Shown: in pieces, positions 53,106-61,420 of the stretch | Layout of the letters: the number at the start of each line of letters is the position of its first letter | How positions within the stretch are numbered: the stretch's first letter is position 1 | DNA from: Pseudomonas fluorescens | Lineage (GTDB): Bacteria; Pseudomonadota; Gammaproteobacteria; Pseudomonadales; Pseudomonadaceae | Assembly: GCF_001902145.1 (NCBI RefSeq) | Contig: NZ_MRST01000025.1 | Span: forward strand, 62,001 to 126,000 | Direction of reading: 5' to 3' | DNA length: 64,000 nt | Position numbers and translations under genes: made by a program | Notes under the pieces: model-generated | What the model saw: only the letters and a program-made list of their open reading frames with translations | Told to the model about the DNA's origin: nothing | Databases searched by the model: none

Positions 53106-54848
53106 ATGGCGATGTTCAAACGCAGCACGACGACTGCGAAAGGCTTTGATTGGGCCGGCCTTGGCTGGTTATTCCTGTTTTTCTGGTATTTCTCGGGTAT
53201 TACCCAACTTCTTATCCAACTGACCGGCACCTCCGGCTTCAGTGGCTTCCGCCAGGCCTTCTTCATGAGTGCGCTGTGGCTGGCGCCGATGTTGCTGTTC
53301 CCGCGTCGTACGCGCCTGCTCGCCGCCTTGATCGGCGTGGTGCTGTGGGCTTGCTCCATGGCGAGCCTGGGTTATTTCTTCATTTACCAGCAGGAATTCT
53401 CCCAGAGCGTCATCTTCATCATGTTCGAGTCGAACATCTCTGAAGCCGGCGAATATGCCACCCAATACTTTGCCTGGTGGATCGTGCTGGCGTTCATTGC
53501 CCACACCGCCTTCGCCATCTTCCTGTGGACGCGCTTGCGCCCGGTGTACCTGCCTCGCGGCCAGTCGATCGTGGCAGCCATTGCCATCGTCCTGGCGGTG
53601 GTGGGCTACCCACTGGTCAAGCAGATCGCCACCAGCGAAACCATGGAATTGGCCATCGACCGTTTCGAAACCCGCATCGAGCCTGCCGTGCCTTGGCAGA
53701 TGATCGTCGCCTACCGTCGCTACACCGAGCAGCTGGACAATATGCAAGGCATGCTCACCAGTGCGAGCAAGATCCCGCCCTTGAACAACCTCAAGGACAG
53801 CATGGCCGGCCAGCCGTCCACACTTGTCTTGGTCATCGGCGAGTCGACCAACCGCCAGCGCATGAGCCTCTACGGCTACCCGCGCAACACCACGCCGGAA
53901 CTGGACAAGCTGCGCGACCAACTGGCCGTGTTCGATAACGTCATCACCCCGCGCCCCTACACCATTGAAGCGCTGCAACAGGTGCTGACCTTCGCTGACG
54001 AAGAAAACCCGGACCTGTACCTCAAGACACCCTCGATTGTCAGCGTGATGAAACAGGCCGGCTACAAGACCTTCTGGATCACCAACCAGCAGACCATGAC
54101 CAAGCGCAACACCATGCTCACGACCTTTTCCGAACAGGCCGACGAGCAGGTGTACCTGAACAACAACCGCAACCAGAACGCCCGTCAGTACGACGGCGAC
54201 GTACTGGCGCCGTTTTCCAAGGCCCTGGCCGATACCGCCGAACGCAAGTTCATCGTGGTGCACCTGCTGGGCACTCACATGAGCTACCAGTACCGCTACC
54301 CGCCGACCTTCGACAAGTTCACCGACCGCCAGGGCGTGCCGGCGGGTGTCAGCGATGCGCAGTTGCCGACCTACAACAGCTATGACAACGCGGTGCTGTA
54401 CAACGACTTCGTGGTCTCCAGCCTGATCAAAGACTACGCCAAGACCGACCCCAACGGCTTTTTGCTGTACCTCTCGGACCACGGCGAAGACGTGTTCGAC
54501 TCCGCCGGCCACGACACCTTGGGCCGTAACGAAGGCAAGCCGACCGCGCCGATGTACACCATCCCGTTCATGGCCTACGCCTCGCCCAAATGGCGCGAAA
54601 GTCACGACTGGAGCTTCGCCGGCGACTTGCAACGGCCTTATAGCAGTTCGCAGTTGATCCACACCTGGGCCGACATGGCAGGCTTGAATTTCGATGAGCT
54701 GGACCACAGCAAGAGCCTGGTGAGCGACAGCTTCAAGCCACGCCCCCTGTTGATCGGCAACCCTTACGAGACCAAGCAGAAGGCGCTGATCGACTTCAGC
54801 CTGATCAAGCCCAAGAAGGCCGACAGCGCCGAAGTGGTGGCCAAGTAA
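53106..54848 (+). CDS. phosphoethanolamine transferase (CptA/EptC-like)
   Basis: About 580 residues from the ATG at 53106 (53094 and 53112 are alternatives; no strong ribosome site). Five N-terminal membrane helices (LGWLFLFFWYFSGITQLL onward, through about residue 180) and a periplasmic alkaline-phosphatase-like domain. The Thr nucleophile lies in ITPRPYTIEALQQ, with metal ligands in GEST, HLLGTH and LSDHGEDVFDSAGHDTLG. Such enzymes move phosphoethanolamine from phosphatidylethanolamine to LPS core sugars (CptA) or lipid A. The order of residues here is nearer to the CptA/heptose type, but lipid A is possible. Confidence 0.85.
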   Translation: MAMFKRSTTTAKGFDWAGLGWLFLFFWYFSGITQLLIQLTGTSGFSGFRQAFFMSALWLAPMLLFPRRTRLLAALIGVVLWACSMASLGYFFIYQQEFSQSVIFIMFESNISEAGEYATQYFAWWIVLAFIAHTAFAIFLWTRLRPVYLPRGQSIVAAIAIVLAVVGYPLVKQIATSETMELAIDRFETRIEPAVPWQMIVAYRRYTEQLDNMQGMLTSASKIPPLNNLKDSMAGQPSTLVLVIGESTNRQRMSLYGYPRNTTPELDKLRDQLAVFDNVITPRPYTIEALQQVLTFADEENPDLYLKTPSIVSVMKQAGYKTFWITNQQTMTKRNTMLTTFSEQADEQVYLNNNRNQNARQYDGDVLAPFSKALADTAERKFIVVHLLGTHMSYQYRYPPTFDKFTDRQGVPAGVSDAQLPTYNSYDNAVLYNDFVVSSLIKDYAKTDPNGFLLYLSDHGEDVFDSAGHDTLGRNEGKPTAPMYTIPFMAYASPKWRESHDWSFAGDLQRPYSSSQLIHTWADMAGLNFDELDHSKSLVSDSFKPRPLLIGNPYETKQKALIDFSLIKPKKADSAEVVAK

Positions 54849-54866
54849 GCCAGGGTCTTGTAACAG

Positions 54867-54885
54867 AAAGATAACAATCATTATC
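54867..54885. promoter_or_regulatory. Fur box before the TonB receptor gene
   Basis: The 19 bp at 54867-54885, core GATAACAATCATTATC, agree with the Fur consensus at 14 of 19 positions. About 90 bp before the receptor ATG; predicts iron repression. Confidence 0.75.
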
Positions 54886-54976
54886 GTTTGAGCCTAAAGT
54901 TCCGCAGCTCCTTTCGTCTTTGAACCAAGCCCTCCCTGCCTGGGGAGGTATCAAAGACGACAAGGAGTCTGCAGCG

Positions 54977-57214
54977 ATGTTCGCCCCCTTCACCCGTTCC
55001 ATGACCTTTACCCTCGGCCTGTTCAGCCTGGCGCTGAGCCCGGATTCGCTGGCCGACACCGCCTCCGATACAGCCCCCGCCAAAGCCCTGGAACTGGGCG
55101 CGACCACCATCAGCGCCGACGGCCTGGGCGCTACCACCGAGCACACCGGCGCCTACACCACCGGTTCGATGAGCACCGCCACGCGGCTGAATCTCTCCGT
55201 CAAGGAAACCCCGCAATCGATCTCGGTGGTCACACGCCAGCAGATGGACGACTTCAATCTCAATACCCTGACGGATGTGTTGCGCCAGACCACGGGCGTC
55301 AACGTTCAGCATTACGACTCCGATCGTGTCTACTACTCCGCCCGAGGCTATGGCATCAGCAACTTCCAGGTTGACGGGATGCTCAACACTTTCGGCTACA
55401 TGAAGACCGACGCCGACACCATCATCTACGACCGCATCGAAGTGGTGCGCGGCGCGACGGGCCTGACCACGGGCGCAGGCGACCCATCGGCCACCGTCAA
55501 CATGGTGCGCAAACGCCCTACCGCCCAGTGGCAGGCCAAGACCGGCATCAGTGGCGCCAGCCATGACAACTACTACAGCTACATTGACGTGGGCGGCCCG
55601 CTGGCATTCGACGGCAAGCTGCGCGGGCGCAGCGTGCTGGCCTACCGCGACAGTCAGTCTTTTCGTGACAACTACGGGCTGCAGCGGGCAGTGGGCTACG
55701 GCATTCTTGAAGGCGATCTTTCCGACGATACCGTGCTGGCCGTCGGCTTTGATTACCAGAATAAACAGGTGCAAGGCACCTCTTGGGGCACCGTGCCCTA
55801 CTGGAACAGCCAGGGCGGCAAGGCCAGGCTGCCGCGCTCCACCAACATGGCGGCGCACTGGAGCTCCTGGCCGCTGACCGACAAGACCACCTTCGCCACA
55901 CTCGACCATCGGCTCGGCGGCGACTGGCACCTGAAGGCCGCCTATACCCATCGCCAGAGCGACACCGATGGCAAGGTGTATTACGGCGGCGCCGGCTTCC
56001 CCAACCCCGACCGCAGCGGTATGACGGCCTGGGCCAGCCATATGCGCGGTACTTCGCGCATGGAGGCCATCGACTTCAACCTGGCCGGCAGCTACACGCT
56101 GCTGGGCCGCGAACACGCGCTGATGATGGGGTATGGCGAAGCCGCCCAACGGGATGTCTCGCCCTTCATGCGCAGCGACCTGCCAGCCAGCTATTACCCC
56201 ATTCAGGACTGGAAGCACATGGGCGGCATCGGCAAGTTCACCGACCAAGTGACCGACCTGAAGGGTGAGCACAGCAAGAAGCAACAGAAAGCCGGCTACC
56301 TGGCCACAAGGCTGAGCCTCACGGACCGCTTGCACGCCGTACTGGGCAGCCGTTACGGCAGTTGGGAGCTGGAAAGCGCAGAGCCCAAATACGATGCCAA
56401 CGACCAACTGACCGCTTCGGGCAAAACCAGCCAGACCCACAATGATATGTGGACGCCCTACGCCGGCCTGCTCTACGACATAACGCCGCAGTACACCGTC
56501 TACGCCAGCTATACCGACATTTTCAAACCTCAAGACAACCGTGATGCCAACAAGAAGTACCTGGAGCCGGTGGTTGGCAGCAACTACGAAGTGGGCCTCA
56601 AGGGCAGCGTGCTGGACGAGCGCTTGAACCTGGCGGCCGCGTACTTCTGGAGCACCCAGGACAACGTCGCCGAGCGGGATGACTCAGTCCCGCCGAACCC
56701 GGTCACGGGCGAGGAGTACTACAAATCCGGTGGCAAAGGTAACAAGGTCAACGGCTTCGAGCTGGAGGCCGCCGGGGAAATCACGCCGGACTGGAACCTG
56801 ACCGCCGGCTACACCTACACCCATTCGGTCAATGGCTCGGACAAACGCAATAACACCAGCCAACCCTTGAACCTGGTGAAGATCTCCAGCGCCTATCGCC
56901 TGCCGGGCGCCTGGCGCAACCTGACAGTCGGCGGCGCCGTGAACTGGCAGAGCGAAACCTACGACTTCAGCAACCGACCGACCGGGCAGCGCAACAGCGA
57001 AGGCCGGCCAATAACCACCCGGGCGAAAATCACGCAACAGGGCTACACCGTGGTCAACCTGATGTCGCGCTACCAGTTCGACGAACAGGTTTCGGCGTCA
57101 ATCAACGTGAATAATCTCTTTGATAAGAAATATTACGAGCGCGTTGGTTTTTATAACGGGGTGTATTGGGGCGAGCCGCGTTCCGTCACGCTGGCATTGG
57201 ATTGGAAGTTATAG
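54977..57214 (+). CDS. TonB-dependent siderophore receptor (FpvA/FhuE-like)
   Basis: 745 residues from the ATG at 54977, with AAGGAG upstream; an in-frame region to 54920 is not used. Signal peptide about 1-26 (LFSLALSPDSLA-DT). There is no N-terminal secretin-like signalling domain: the TonB box region and plug begin soon after (KETPQSISVVTRQQMDDF, EVVRGATGLTTGAGDPSATVNMVRKRPT). The 22-strand barrel ends SVTLALDWKL. The plug sequence is of the hydroxamate/pyoverdine receptor family. The Fur box just upstream supports iron-dependent uptake of a ferri-siderophore; which one is not predictable. Confidence 0.9.
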   Translation: MFAPFTRSMTFTLGLFSLALSPDSLADTASDTAPAKALELGATTISADGLGATTEHTGAYTTGSMSTATRLNLSVKETPQSISVVTRQQMDDFNLNTLTDVLRQTTGVNVQHYDSDRVYYSARGYGISNFQVDGMLNTFGYMKTDADTIIYDRIEVVRGATGLTTGAGDPSATVNMVRKRPTAQWQAKTGISGASHDNYYSYIDVGGPLAFDGKLRGRSVLAYRDSQSFRDNYGLQRAVGYGILEGDLSDDTVLAVGFDYQNKQVQGTSWGTVPYWNSQGGKARLPRSTNMAAHWSSWPLTDKTTFATLDHRLGGDWHLKAAYTHRQSDTDGKVYYGGAGFPNPDRSGMTAWASHMRGTSRMEAIDFNLAGSYTLLGREHALMMGYGEAAQRDVSPFMRSDLPASYYPIQDWKHMGGIGKFTDQVTDLKGEHSKKQQKAGYLATRLSLTDRLHAVLGSRYGSWELESAEPKYDANDQLTASGKTSQTHNDMWTPYAGLLYDITPQYTVYASYTDIFKPQDNRDANKKYLEPVVGSNYEVGLKGSVLDERLNLAAAYFWSTQDNVAERDDSVPPNPVTGEEYYKSGGKGNKVNGFELEAAGEITPDWNLTAGYTYTHSVNGSDKRNNTSQPLNLVKISSAYRLPGAWRNLTVGGAVNWQSETYDFSNRPTGQRNSEGRPITTRAKITQQGYTVVNLMSRYQFDEQVSASINVNNLFDKKYYERVGFYNGVYWGEPRSVTLALDWKL

Positions 57215-57222
57215 CCTCGCAC

Positions 57223-57252
57223 GTTGAAGTTAACAAAACTGTTAATTTCAAC
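57223..57252. terminator. hairpin after the TonB receptor gene
   Basis: GTTGAAGTTAAC / GTTAATTTCAAC, 11 of 12 bp paired with a 6-nt AAAACT loop, starting 9 bp after the receptor stop. Terminator-like; AT-rich. Confidence 0.5.
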
Positions 57253-57263
57253 GGCATCTCCCG

Positions 57264-57279
57264 TTAATTCCCACTTAAT
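57264..57279 (+). promoter_or_regulatory. TTAAT direct repeats before the small exported protein
   Basis: TTAAT at 57264-57268 and again at 57275-57279, 11 bp apart, with a further GTTAAT in the upstream hairpin. This spacing is typical of PhoP/PmrA/OmpR-family response-regulator sites. About 77 bp before the ATG at 57356. Confidence 0.35.
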
Positions 57280-57355
57280 AAGATAACGCCATAGTCGCGC
57301 CATGATCTGATCACGGAGCGACCGGACACCTATCACTTTTAATGGGAATACCACT

Positions 57356-57568
57356 ATGAAACTCTCGACCTTGATGCTTGCCAGCCTGATGACCCTGACC
57401 TCCGCCGCCGCCTTTGCAGAGGGCGGTGCAGAGCGTTCCAAGGAGTTCTACAACAACTTCAGCTTCATTCAGGAAAAAACCCACGGCAAGGCTGAGCAGC
57501 AAGTTGCCAGTGCCGATGGTAAATCGGTCAAGTCTGAGACTGTTGATCCGGCGCAACCGAACAGCTGA
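57356..57568 (+). CDS. small exported PtrA-like protein
   Basis: 70 residues. Signal peptide 1-21 (KLSTLMLASLMTLTSAAAFA-EG), mature part EGGAERSKEFYNNFSFIQEKTHGKAEQQVAS... The opening after cleavage (EGGAERS) matches the short family annotated as PtrA N-terminal-like in Pseudomonas, whose members respond to metal stress. Its TonB receptor neighbour is Fur-linked, but the hairpin between argues for a separate unit. It ends at a strong intrinsic terminator. Confidence 0.72.
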   Translation: MKLSTLMLASLMTLTSAAAFAEGGAERSKEFYNNFSFIQEKTHGKAEQQVASADGKSVKSETVDPAQPNS

Positions 57569-57629
57569 GTTAATGCTTACTTAATCCGTAGCACCCTGCG
57601 CCATTCCGCTCCGTTGGCAAAGGTTTATT

Positions 57630-57657
57630 GGGCGCCCTTTAACGGCGCCCTTTTTTT
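57630..57657 (+). terminator. intrinsic terminator
   Basis: GGGCGCC (57630-57636), 7-nt loop, GGCGCCC (57644-57650) and seven T. It closes the small PtrA-like gene and lies just before the convergent GNAT stop. Confidence 0.9.
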
Positions 57658-57669
57658 GCCGACTAATTA

Positions 57670-58161
57670 TTACAACGGTTTACTCCAGAACAGCATCCGC
57701 CCATGGGCGGGATCAAACACGGAGTCGTCGAACCCGAACTTGCGATAGGCCGATTGCGCCAGTGCATTGCCTTCCAGCACTTCGAGGGTGATCTTGCAGC
57801 AACCGCGCTGCCGGGCAATTTCCTCGACCTTCTGCAGCATCTTCTGACTCAACCCAAAACCCCGAAATTGCGCCTTCACTATCACGTCGTGGACGTTGAC
57901 CAAGGGCCGGCAGGCGAAAGTCGAGAAGCCTTCGAAGCAGTTGACCAACCCCGCTGGCTCACCCCCGACAAATGCCAGCACACTGAACGCGTGTGGGCGC
58001 TTGGCCAGTTCGGCTGGCAGTTGCTGCAAGAGATCGGCTGGCAGGCTGTGGCCGCCGCCCATAGGGTCTTCAGCGTATTGGTTGAGCAGCAGGCCAATGG
58101 CATCGGCATGCACGGCGTTGGTATAGCTGGCTTGCAGCACCAGGATGTCTGGGGTGTCCAT
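57670..58161 (-). CDS. GNAT-family N-acetyltransferase
   Basis: 163 residues from the ATG at 58161, which has AGGAAGGAA immediately before it. GNAT core: VNVHDVIVKAQFRGFGLSQKMLQKVEEIARQRG, with the Q/R-x-x-G-x-G/A acetyl-CoA loop, and ITLEVLEGNALAQSAYRKFGF. Substrate not identifiable. Convergent with the PtrA-like gene across a terminator. No operon partner. Confidence 0.85.
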   Translation of the reverse strand: MDTPDILVLQASYTNAVHADAIGLLLNQYAEDPMGGGHSLPADLLQQLPAELAKRPHAFSVLAFVGGEPAGLVNCFEGFSTFACRPLVNVHDVIVKAQFRGFGLSQKMLQKVEEIARQRGCCKITLEVLEGNALAQSAYRKFGFDDSVFDPAHGRMLFWSKPL

Positions 58162-58326
58162 TTCCTTCCTCGATAGCGACAACCAGGGAATCGTTTCCCT
58201 TTGAGAGGTGCGATTGTAAGCGTGGAGTCGTCAGTAGATGAAGGAGATAAGCGACAAATAACTGACAGAAAGTGCGAAGGTTGCGCGCATCAAAGCGTGC
58301 AATAGGCTCTGGAGCGGCGATTTTTC

Positions 58327-59433
58327 CTAAGTGGCGAAGCGTTGCAGCTGCATCTCTTGCAGGCGGCTCAGGGTGCGGCGAAAAGGAAACTCCAGGTAGC
58401 CTTCGGTGTACAGGCTGTGCAACGGCACCTCGGCGTCAATAAAGAGTGGCACCTTGCGGTCGTAGCATTCGTCCACTAACGCGATAAAACGTCGCACGCT
58501 GTCATCGTGCACCGACAACGGCGGCAACTCTCGATCCCCGGCCACCACGCGCTCAGCGCCGTCTTCGGTGCCACGGGCAATTCGGCCGGGGCGTATTTGT
58601 GCACTGAGGTTGGGGACGTCTCCCAGCAGGATGGCGTGGAAGCGATCACACAACAGCATGAAATCCATCGCGGCCAGGGGTTGCTCGCACAAGTCGGCAT
58701 AACGACACCAAAGCACGGTGTCACTGGCCTGCACCGTCATGATGGAGCGGTGCCCTACGCTTACCGCCCCGCTGGTCATAGTCTGGCCTTGGCTCAATTG
58801 TCGGAATACCGCCGCCAATGCATCGGGTTGATTCACCCAATAGCGCTGCATGCCCACGCCGGGATGCAAGCGATGATCCTCGCCACCGTCCACGGCCACC
58901 ACCTGCATATGCTGCTTGAGCGCGTCGATACCCGGCAGGAAACGCTCACGGTTGAAGCCACCGGCATACAGCTGGTCGGGCGGCTGGTTGGACGTGCACA
59001 CCATCACCACGCCTTCCTCGAACATCACCTGGAACAGGCGGCCGAGAATGATCGCGTCCCCGATATCATTCACAAACAGCTCATCGAAGCACAGCACTCG
59101 CACCGCCTGGCTCAACTCCCGGGCCAACGCCTGCAAGGGGTCCTGGGTGCCTGTGAGCTGGAATAAGCGCTGGTGAACCCAGGCCATGAAGTGGTGAAAA
59201 TGCTGGCGCCGTGCGGGCACCCGCAGGCTTTGATAAAACTGGTCCATCAGCCAGGTCTTGCCACGCCCCACCGGCCCCCACAGGTAAACGCCGGCAATCG
59301 GCGAACGCCCTTGGTGCAAGGCCTCGTGACAGGCTTGCAGGGTTTGTACCGCCCGGCGCTGGGCGTCGTCGTCGACGAAACCTGGCTGGGCGATGGCATG
59401 TTGGTAAGCGGCGAGAGGCGAGTCGAAAGTCAT
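58327..59433 (-). CDS. ZapE/AFG1-like P-loop ATPase
   Basis: 368 residues from the ATG at 59433. Walker A GPVGRGKT (53-60), Walker B VLCFDE (about 113-118) and Sensor motif VMVCTSNQPPDQLY are those of ZapE/AFG1. It is often called cell-division ZapE, which binds FtsZ at late constriction; AFG1 homologues act in protein quality control. A second ZapE commonly exists in this genus, so this copy may be the AFG1-like paralogue. Frame to 59547 is rejected because family members begin near MTFDSPLAAYQ. Confidence 0.85.
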   Translation of the reverse strand: MTFDSPLAAYQHAIAQPGFVDDDAQRRAVQTLQACHEALHQGRSPIAGVYLWGPVGRGKTWLMDQFYQSLRVPARRQHFHHFMAWVHQRLFQLTGTQDPLQALARELSQAVRVLCFDELFVNDIGDAIILGRLFQVMFEEGVVMVCTSNQPPDQLYAGGFNRERFLPGIDALKQHMQVVAVDGGEDHRLHPGVGMQRYWVNQPDALAAVFRQLSQGQTMTSGAVSVGHRSIMTVQASDTVLWCRYADLCEQPLAAMDFMLLCDRFHAILLGDVPNLSAQIRPGRIARGTEDGAERVVAGDRELPPLSVHDDSVRRFIALVDECYDRKVPLFIDAEVPLHSLYTEGYLEFPFRRTLSRLQEMQLQRFAT

Positions 59434-59968
59434 GCTTGCCAGTATGACTGACACCGCACTGTCCAGGCGCGCAATCTTGGCCTGTTTGCCTGAGGCGAGG
59501 ACGGGTATTTGCACAACGCTGTAGCGTTGTCGAAGGTACATAACCAATGTGGGTAGGGACGCCCGCTCCCACAGGGGATTTGTGCCAGGCGTTGATTCTG
59601 TGGCAATACATGGCCAATGTGGGAGCTGGCTTGCCTCAATACCAGTCAGTTAAGTGGTCATCGCCTACTGTAGGAGCGAGCTTGCTCGCGAAAAACGTCA
59701 ACGATAACGCGTGCTTGCTGAATGAACACGGCGCCTGTGATTTTTTCGCGAGCAAGCTCGCTCCTACAAAAAGCCCTTAACTGACTGGCATTGTGGCTTG
59801 CCTGCGAAAGCGGTGGTTCAGTTAGAGATTCAGTGACTGACACTCCGCCTTCGCGAGCAAGCCCGCTCCCACAGTTGGATCGCGGCGTATCAGTTACATA
59901 TGGGCCGGCGGGTGAACCGTCATCGCAGGCCAGCCAGCTCCCGCAGGTCCCGCGTCGTATCATCAGCG
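59434..59968. repeat. REP cluster with a nested REPIN
   Basis: No gene is visible in this 535-bp stretch. It contains a degenerate REP (59558-59575), a type C REP (59619-59637), 13-bp inverted repeats CCAGTCAGTTAAG (59642-59654) and its exact complement (59776-59788), a type A REPIN between them (59670-59767), a type B REP (59846-59874) and another type C REP (59921-59947). Confidence 0.85.
59670..59767. repeat. REPIN, type A, nested
   Basis: GTAGGAGCGAGCTTGCTCGC at 59670 and its perfect inverted copy ending at 59767, located inside the 13-bp inverted repeats at 59642 and 59776. Confidence 0.88.
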
Positions 59969-61420
59969 TTAGCGCAACACCGTGGCCCCCTTGCACGCCT
60001 GCCCTGCCCGCTCACAGATCTCCCATCCACCACCCAGTGCCTTATAGATCCCCACCACCGCCAAGCGTTGTTCCGTGCGCGCCGCCGTCAACGCTCGGCG
60101 GCTGGTGAAGTCCGCGCGTTCGGCCTCAAGCACGTCCAGGTACACGCCTTCGCCTTGCGCAAACCGCTCGCGCGCAAAGCTGGCCGCCTCACGATTGGCC
60201 GCCGCTTCCAGCAGCCGCAAGCTCAGGGCGTTGCCCGCGGTACGGTTGGCCTGGAACGCATCATCGGTTTCCTGCAAGGCCCGCAACACGGTCTGGTCAT
60301 AGGCGATCAAGGCGGCTTGGGTGCGCGCTTCGCTGGCAGCAATCCGCGCACGTACGCGCCCGGTGTCCAGCAACGACCAGCGAATCACCGGGGCGATAAA
60401 GTTCGACTGCATGCCCGCATCGCCCAGGGCGCTGAGACTTCCGGCCAGTAAACCGATGGAACCCTGCACCTGGATGTCCGGATACAAGCCAGCGGTTTCC
60501 ACGCCAATCTGCGCGGTCGCAGCCGCCAGCGTGCGCTCGGCTGCGGCAATATCGGCGCGGCGCGCCAGCAAGCCGGCCGGGTCTCCCACCTGCAACGTGC
60601 GCAGGTTCAAGGTTTCACGCCCAGGCCGGGCCAGCGGTGGCTTGAACCCCTGGGGCGCTTGCCCCAGCAGCACCGCCAGCGCGTTGGTTGACTTGGCGCG
60701 ACGTCGCTCCAGGTCAGGCGCTACCGCCTCGACATTGCGCAACAAGGCCTCGGCACGCAGCCGGTCGAATTCGGTGGCGGCGCCGACGCTGACCATCTGC
60801 CCCACCAGGTCCAGGCTGTCGCGCTGGCTCTGGCTGATGTCCGCGACCACCGCCTGTTCGGCCTCGACCCCTTGCAGGTCAAACCAGGTAGCCGCAACCG
60901 TCGCCGCGACGCTCGCTTGCACGCTGCGCAACAACGCCTGACGCGACCCCGCCTGGGCCTGGGCCGCCTCCACCGAGCGACGCACGCGGCCAAACAAGTC
61001 GATTTCCCAGGCCGCATCCATCGCCGCACGGGTGGTTTCAATGGAGCGCTGCTCACCGAACGGGGTCTCTACCTCGCTGCGCTGGCGGTGCTCGTAGCCC
61101 AGGGCAGCGCCGCCGCTGGGCAGGAAGCCTTGGCGGCTTTCGCGCAACAGCGCCTTGGCTTCGTCCAGGCGTGCGGCGGCGATGCCGATGTCGTGGTTGG
61201 CCGCCAGTGCCTGTTGGATCAATTGGCTCAATGCCGGCTCGTCGAACACTTGCCACCACTGCACTTCGACCTCGCCCGGACCAACCCCGGCGATGGGCGC
61301 GCCAAAGCTCGTCGCCCGCTGCGCAGCGGGCAGCACTGGCGCGGAATAGTCCGGCCCCACCGAGCCGCAACCGGCCAGCAGGGTCAACGACAACAGAATA
61401 GCTGGATACGCCTGTTTCAT
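59969..61420 (-). CDS. OprM/OprN-type outer-membrane efflux channel
   Basis: 483 residues from the ATG at 61420 (the open frame continues in the RND gene's other frame and is not real). Lipoprotein signal with lipobox LTLLAGCGSVGPDY (acylated Cys18). Two repeated TolC-like halves follow: ALSQLIQQALAANHDIGIAAARLDEAKALLRESRQG and DPAGLLARRADIAAAERTLAAATAQIGVETAGLYPDI, each a coil of the periplasmic tunnel. It overlaps the RND gene by 4 bp (ATGA), so the channel is coupled to that pump. A REP block follows. Confidence 0.9.
   Translation of the reverse strand: MKQAYPAILLSLTLLAGCGSVGPDYSAPVLPAAQRATSFGAPIAGVGPGEVEVQWWQVFDEPALSQLIQQALAANHDIGIAAARLDEAKALLRESRQGFLPSGGAALGYEHRQRSEVETPFGEQRSIETTRAAMDAAWEIDLFGRVRRSVEAAQAQAGSRQALLRSVQASVAATVAATWFDLQGVEAEQAVVADISQSQRDSLDLVGQMVSVGAATEFDRLRAEALLRNVEAVAPDLERRRAKSTNALAVLLGQAPQGFKPPLARPGRETLNLRTLQVGDPAGLLARRADIAAAERTLAAATAQIGVETAGLYPDIQVQGSIGLLAGSLSALGDAGMQSNFIAPVIRWSLLDTGRVRARIAASEARTQAALIAYDQTVLRALQETDDAFQANRTAGNALSLRLLEAAANREAASFARERFAQGEGVYLDVLEAERADFTSRRALTAARTEQRLAVVGIYKALGGGWEICERAGQACKGATVLR

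Noticed and set aside
53169..54881. 570-residue antisense ORF over the phosphoethanolamine transferase (and 54881-56533 over the TonB receptor)
   Set aside because: Shadow frames opposite genes with full domain sets; low-complexity His/Gln/Val-rich composition.
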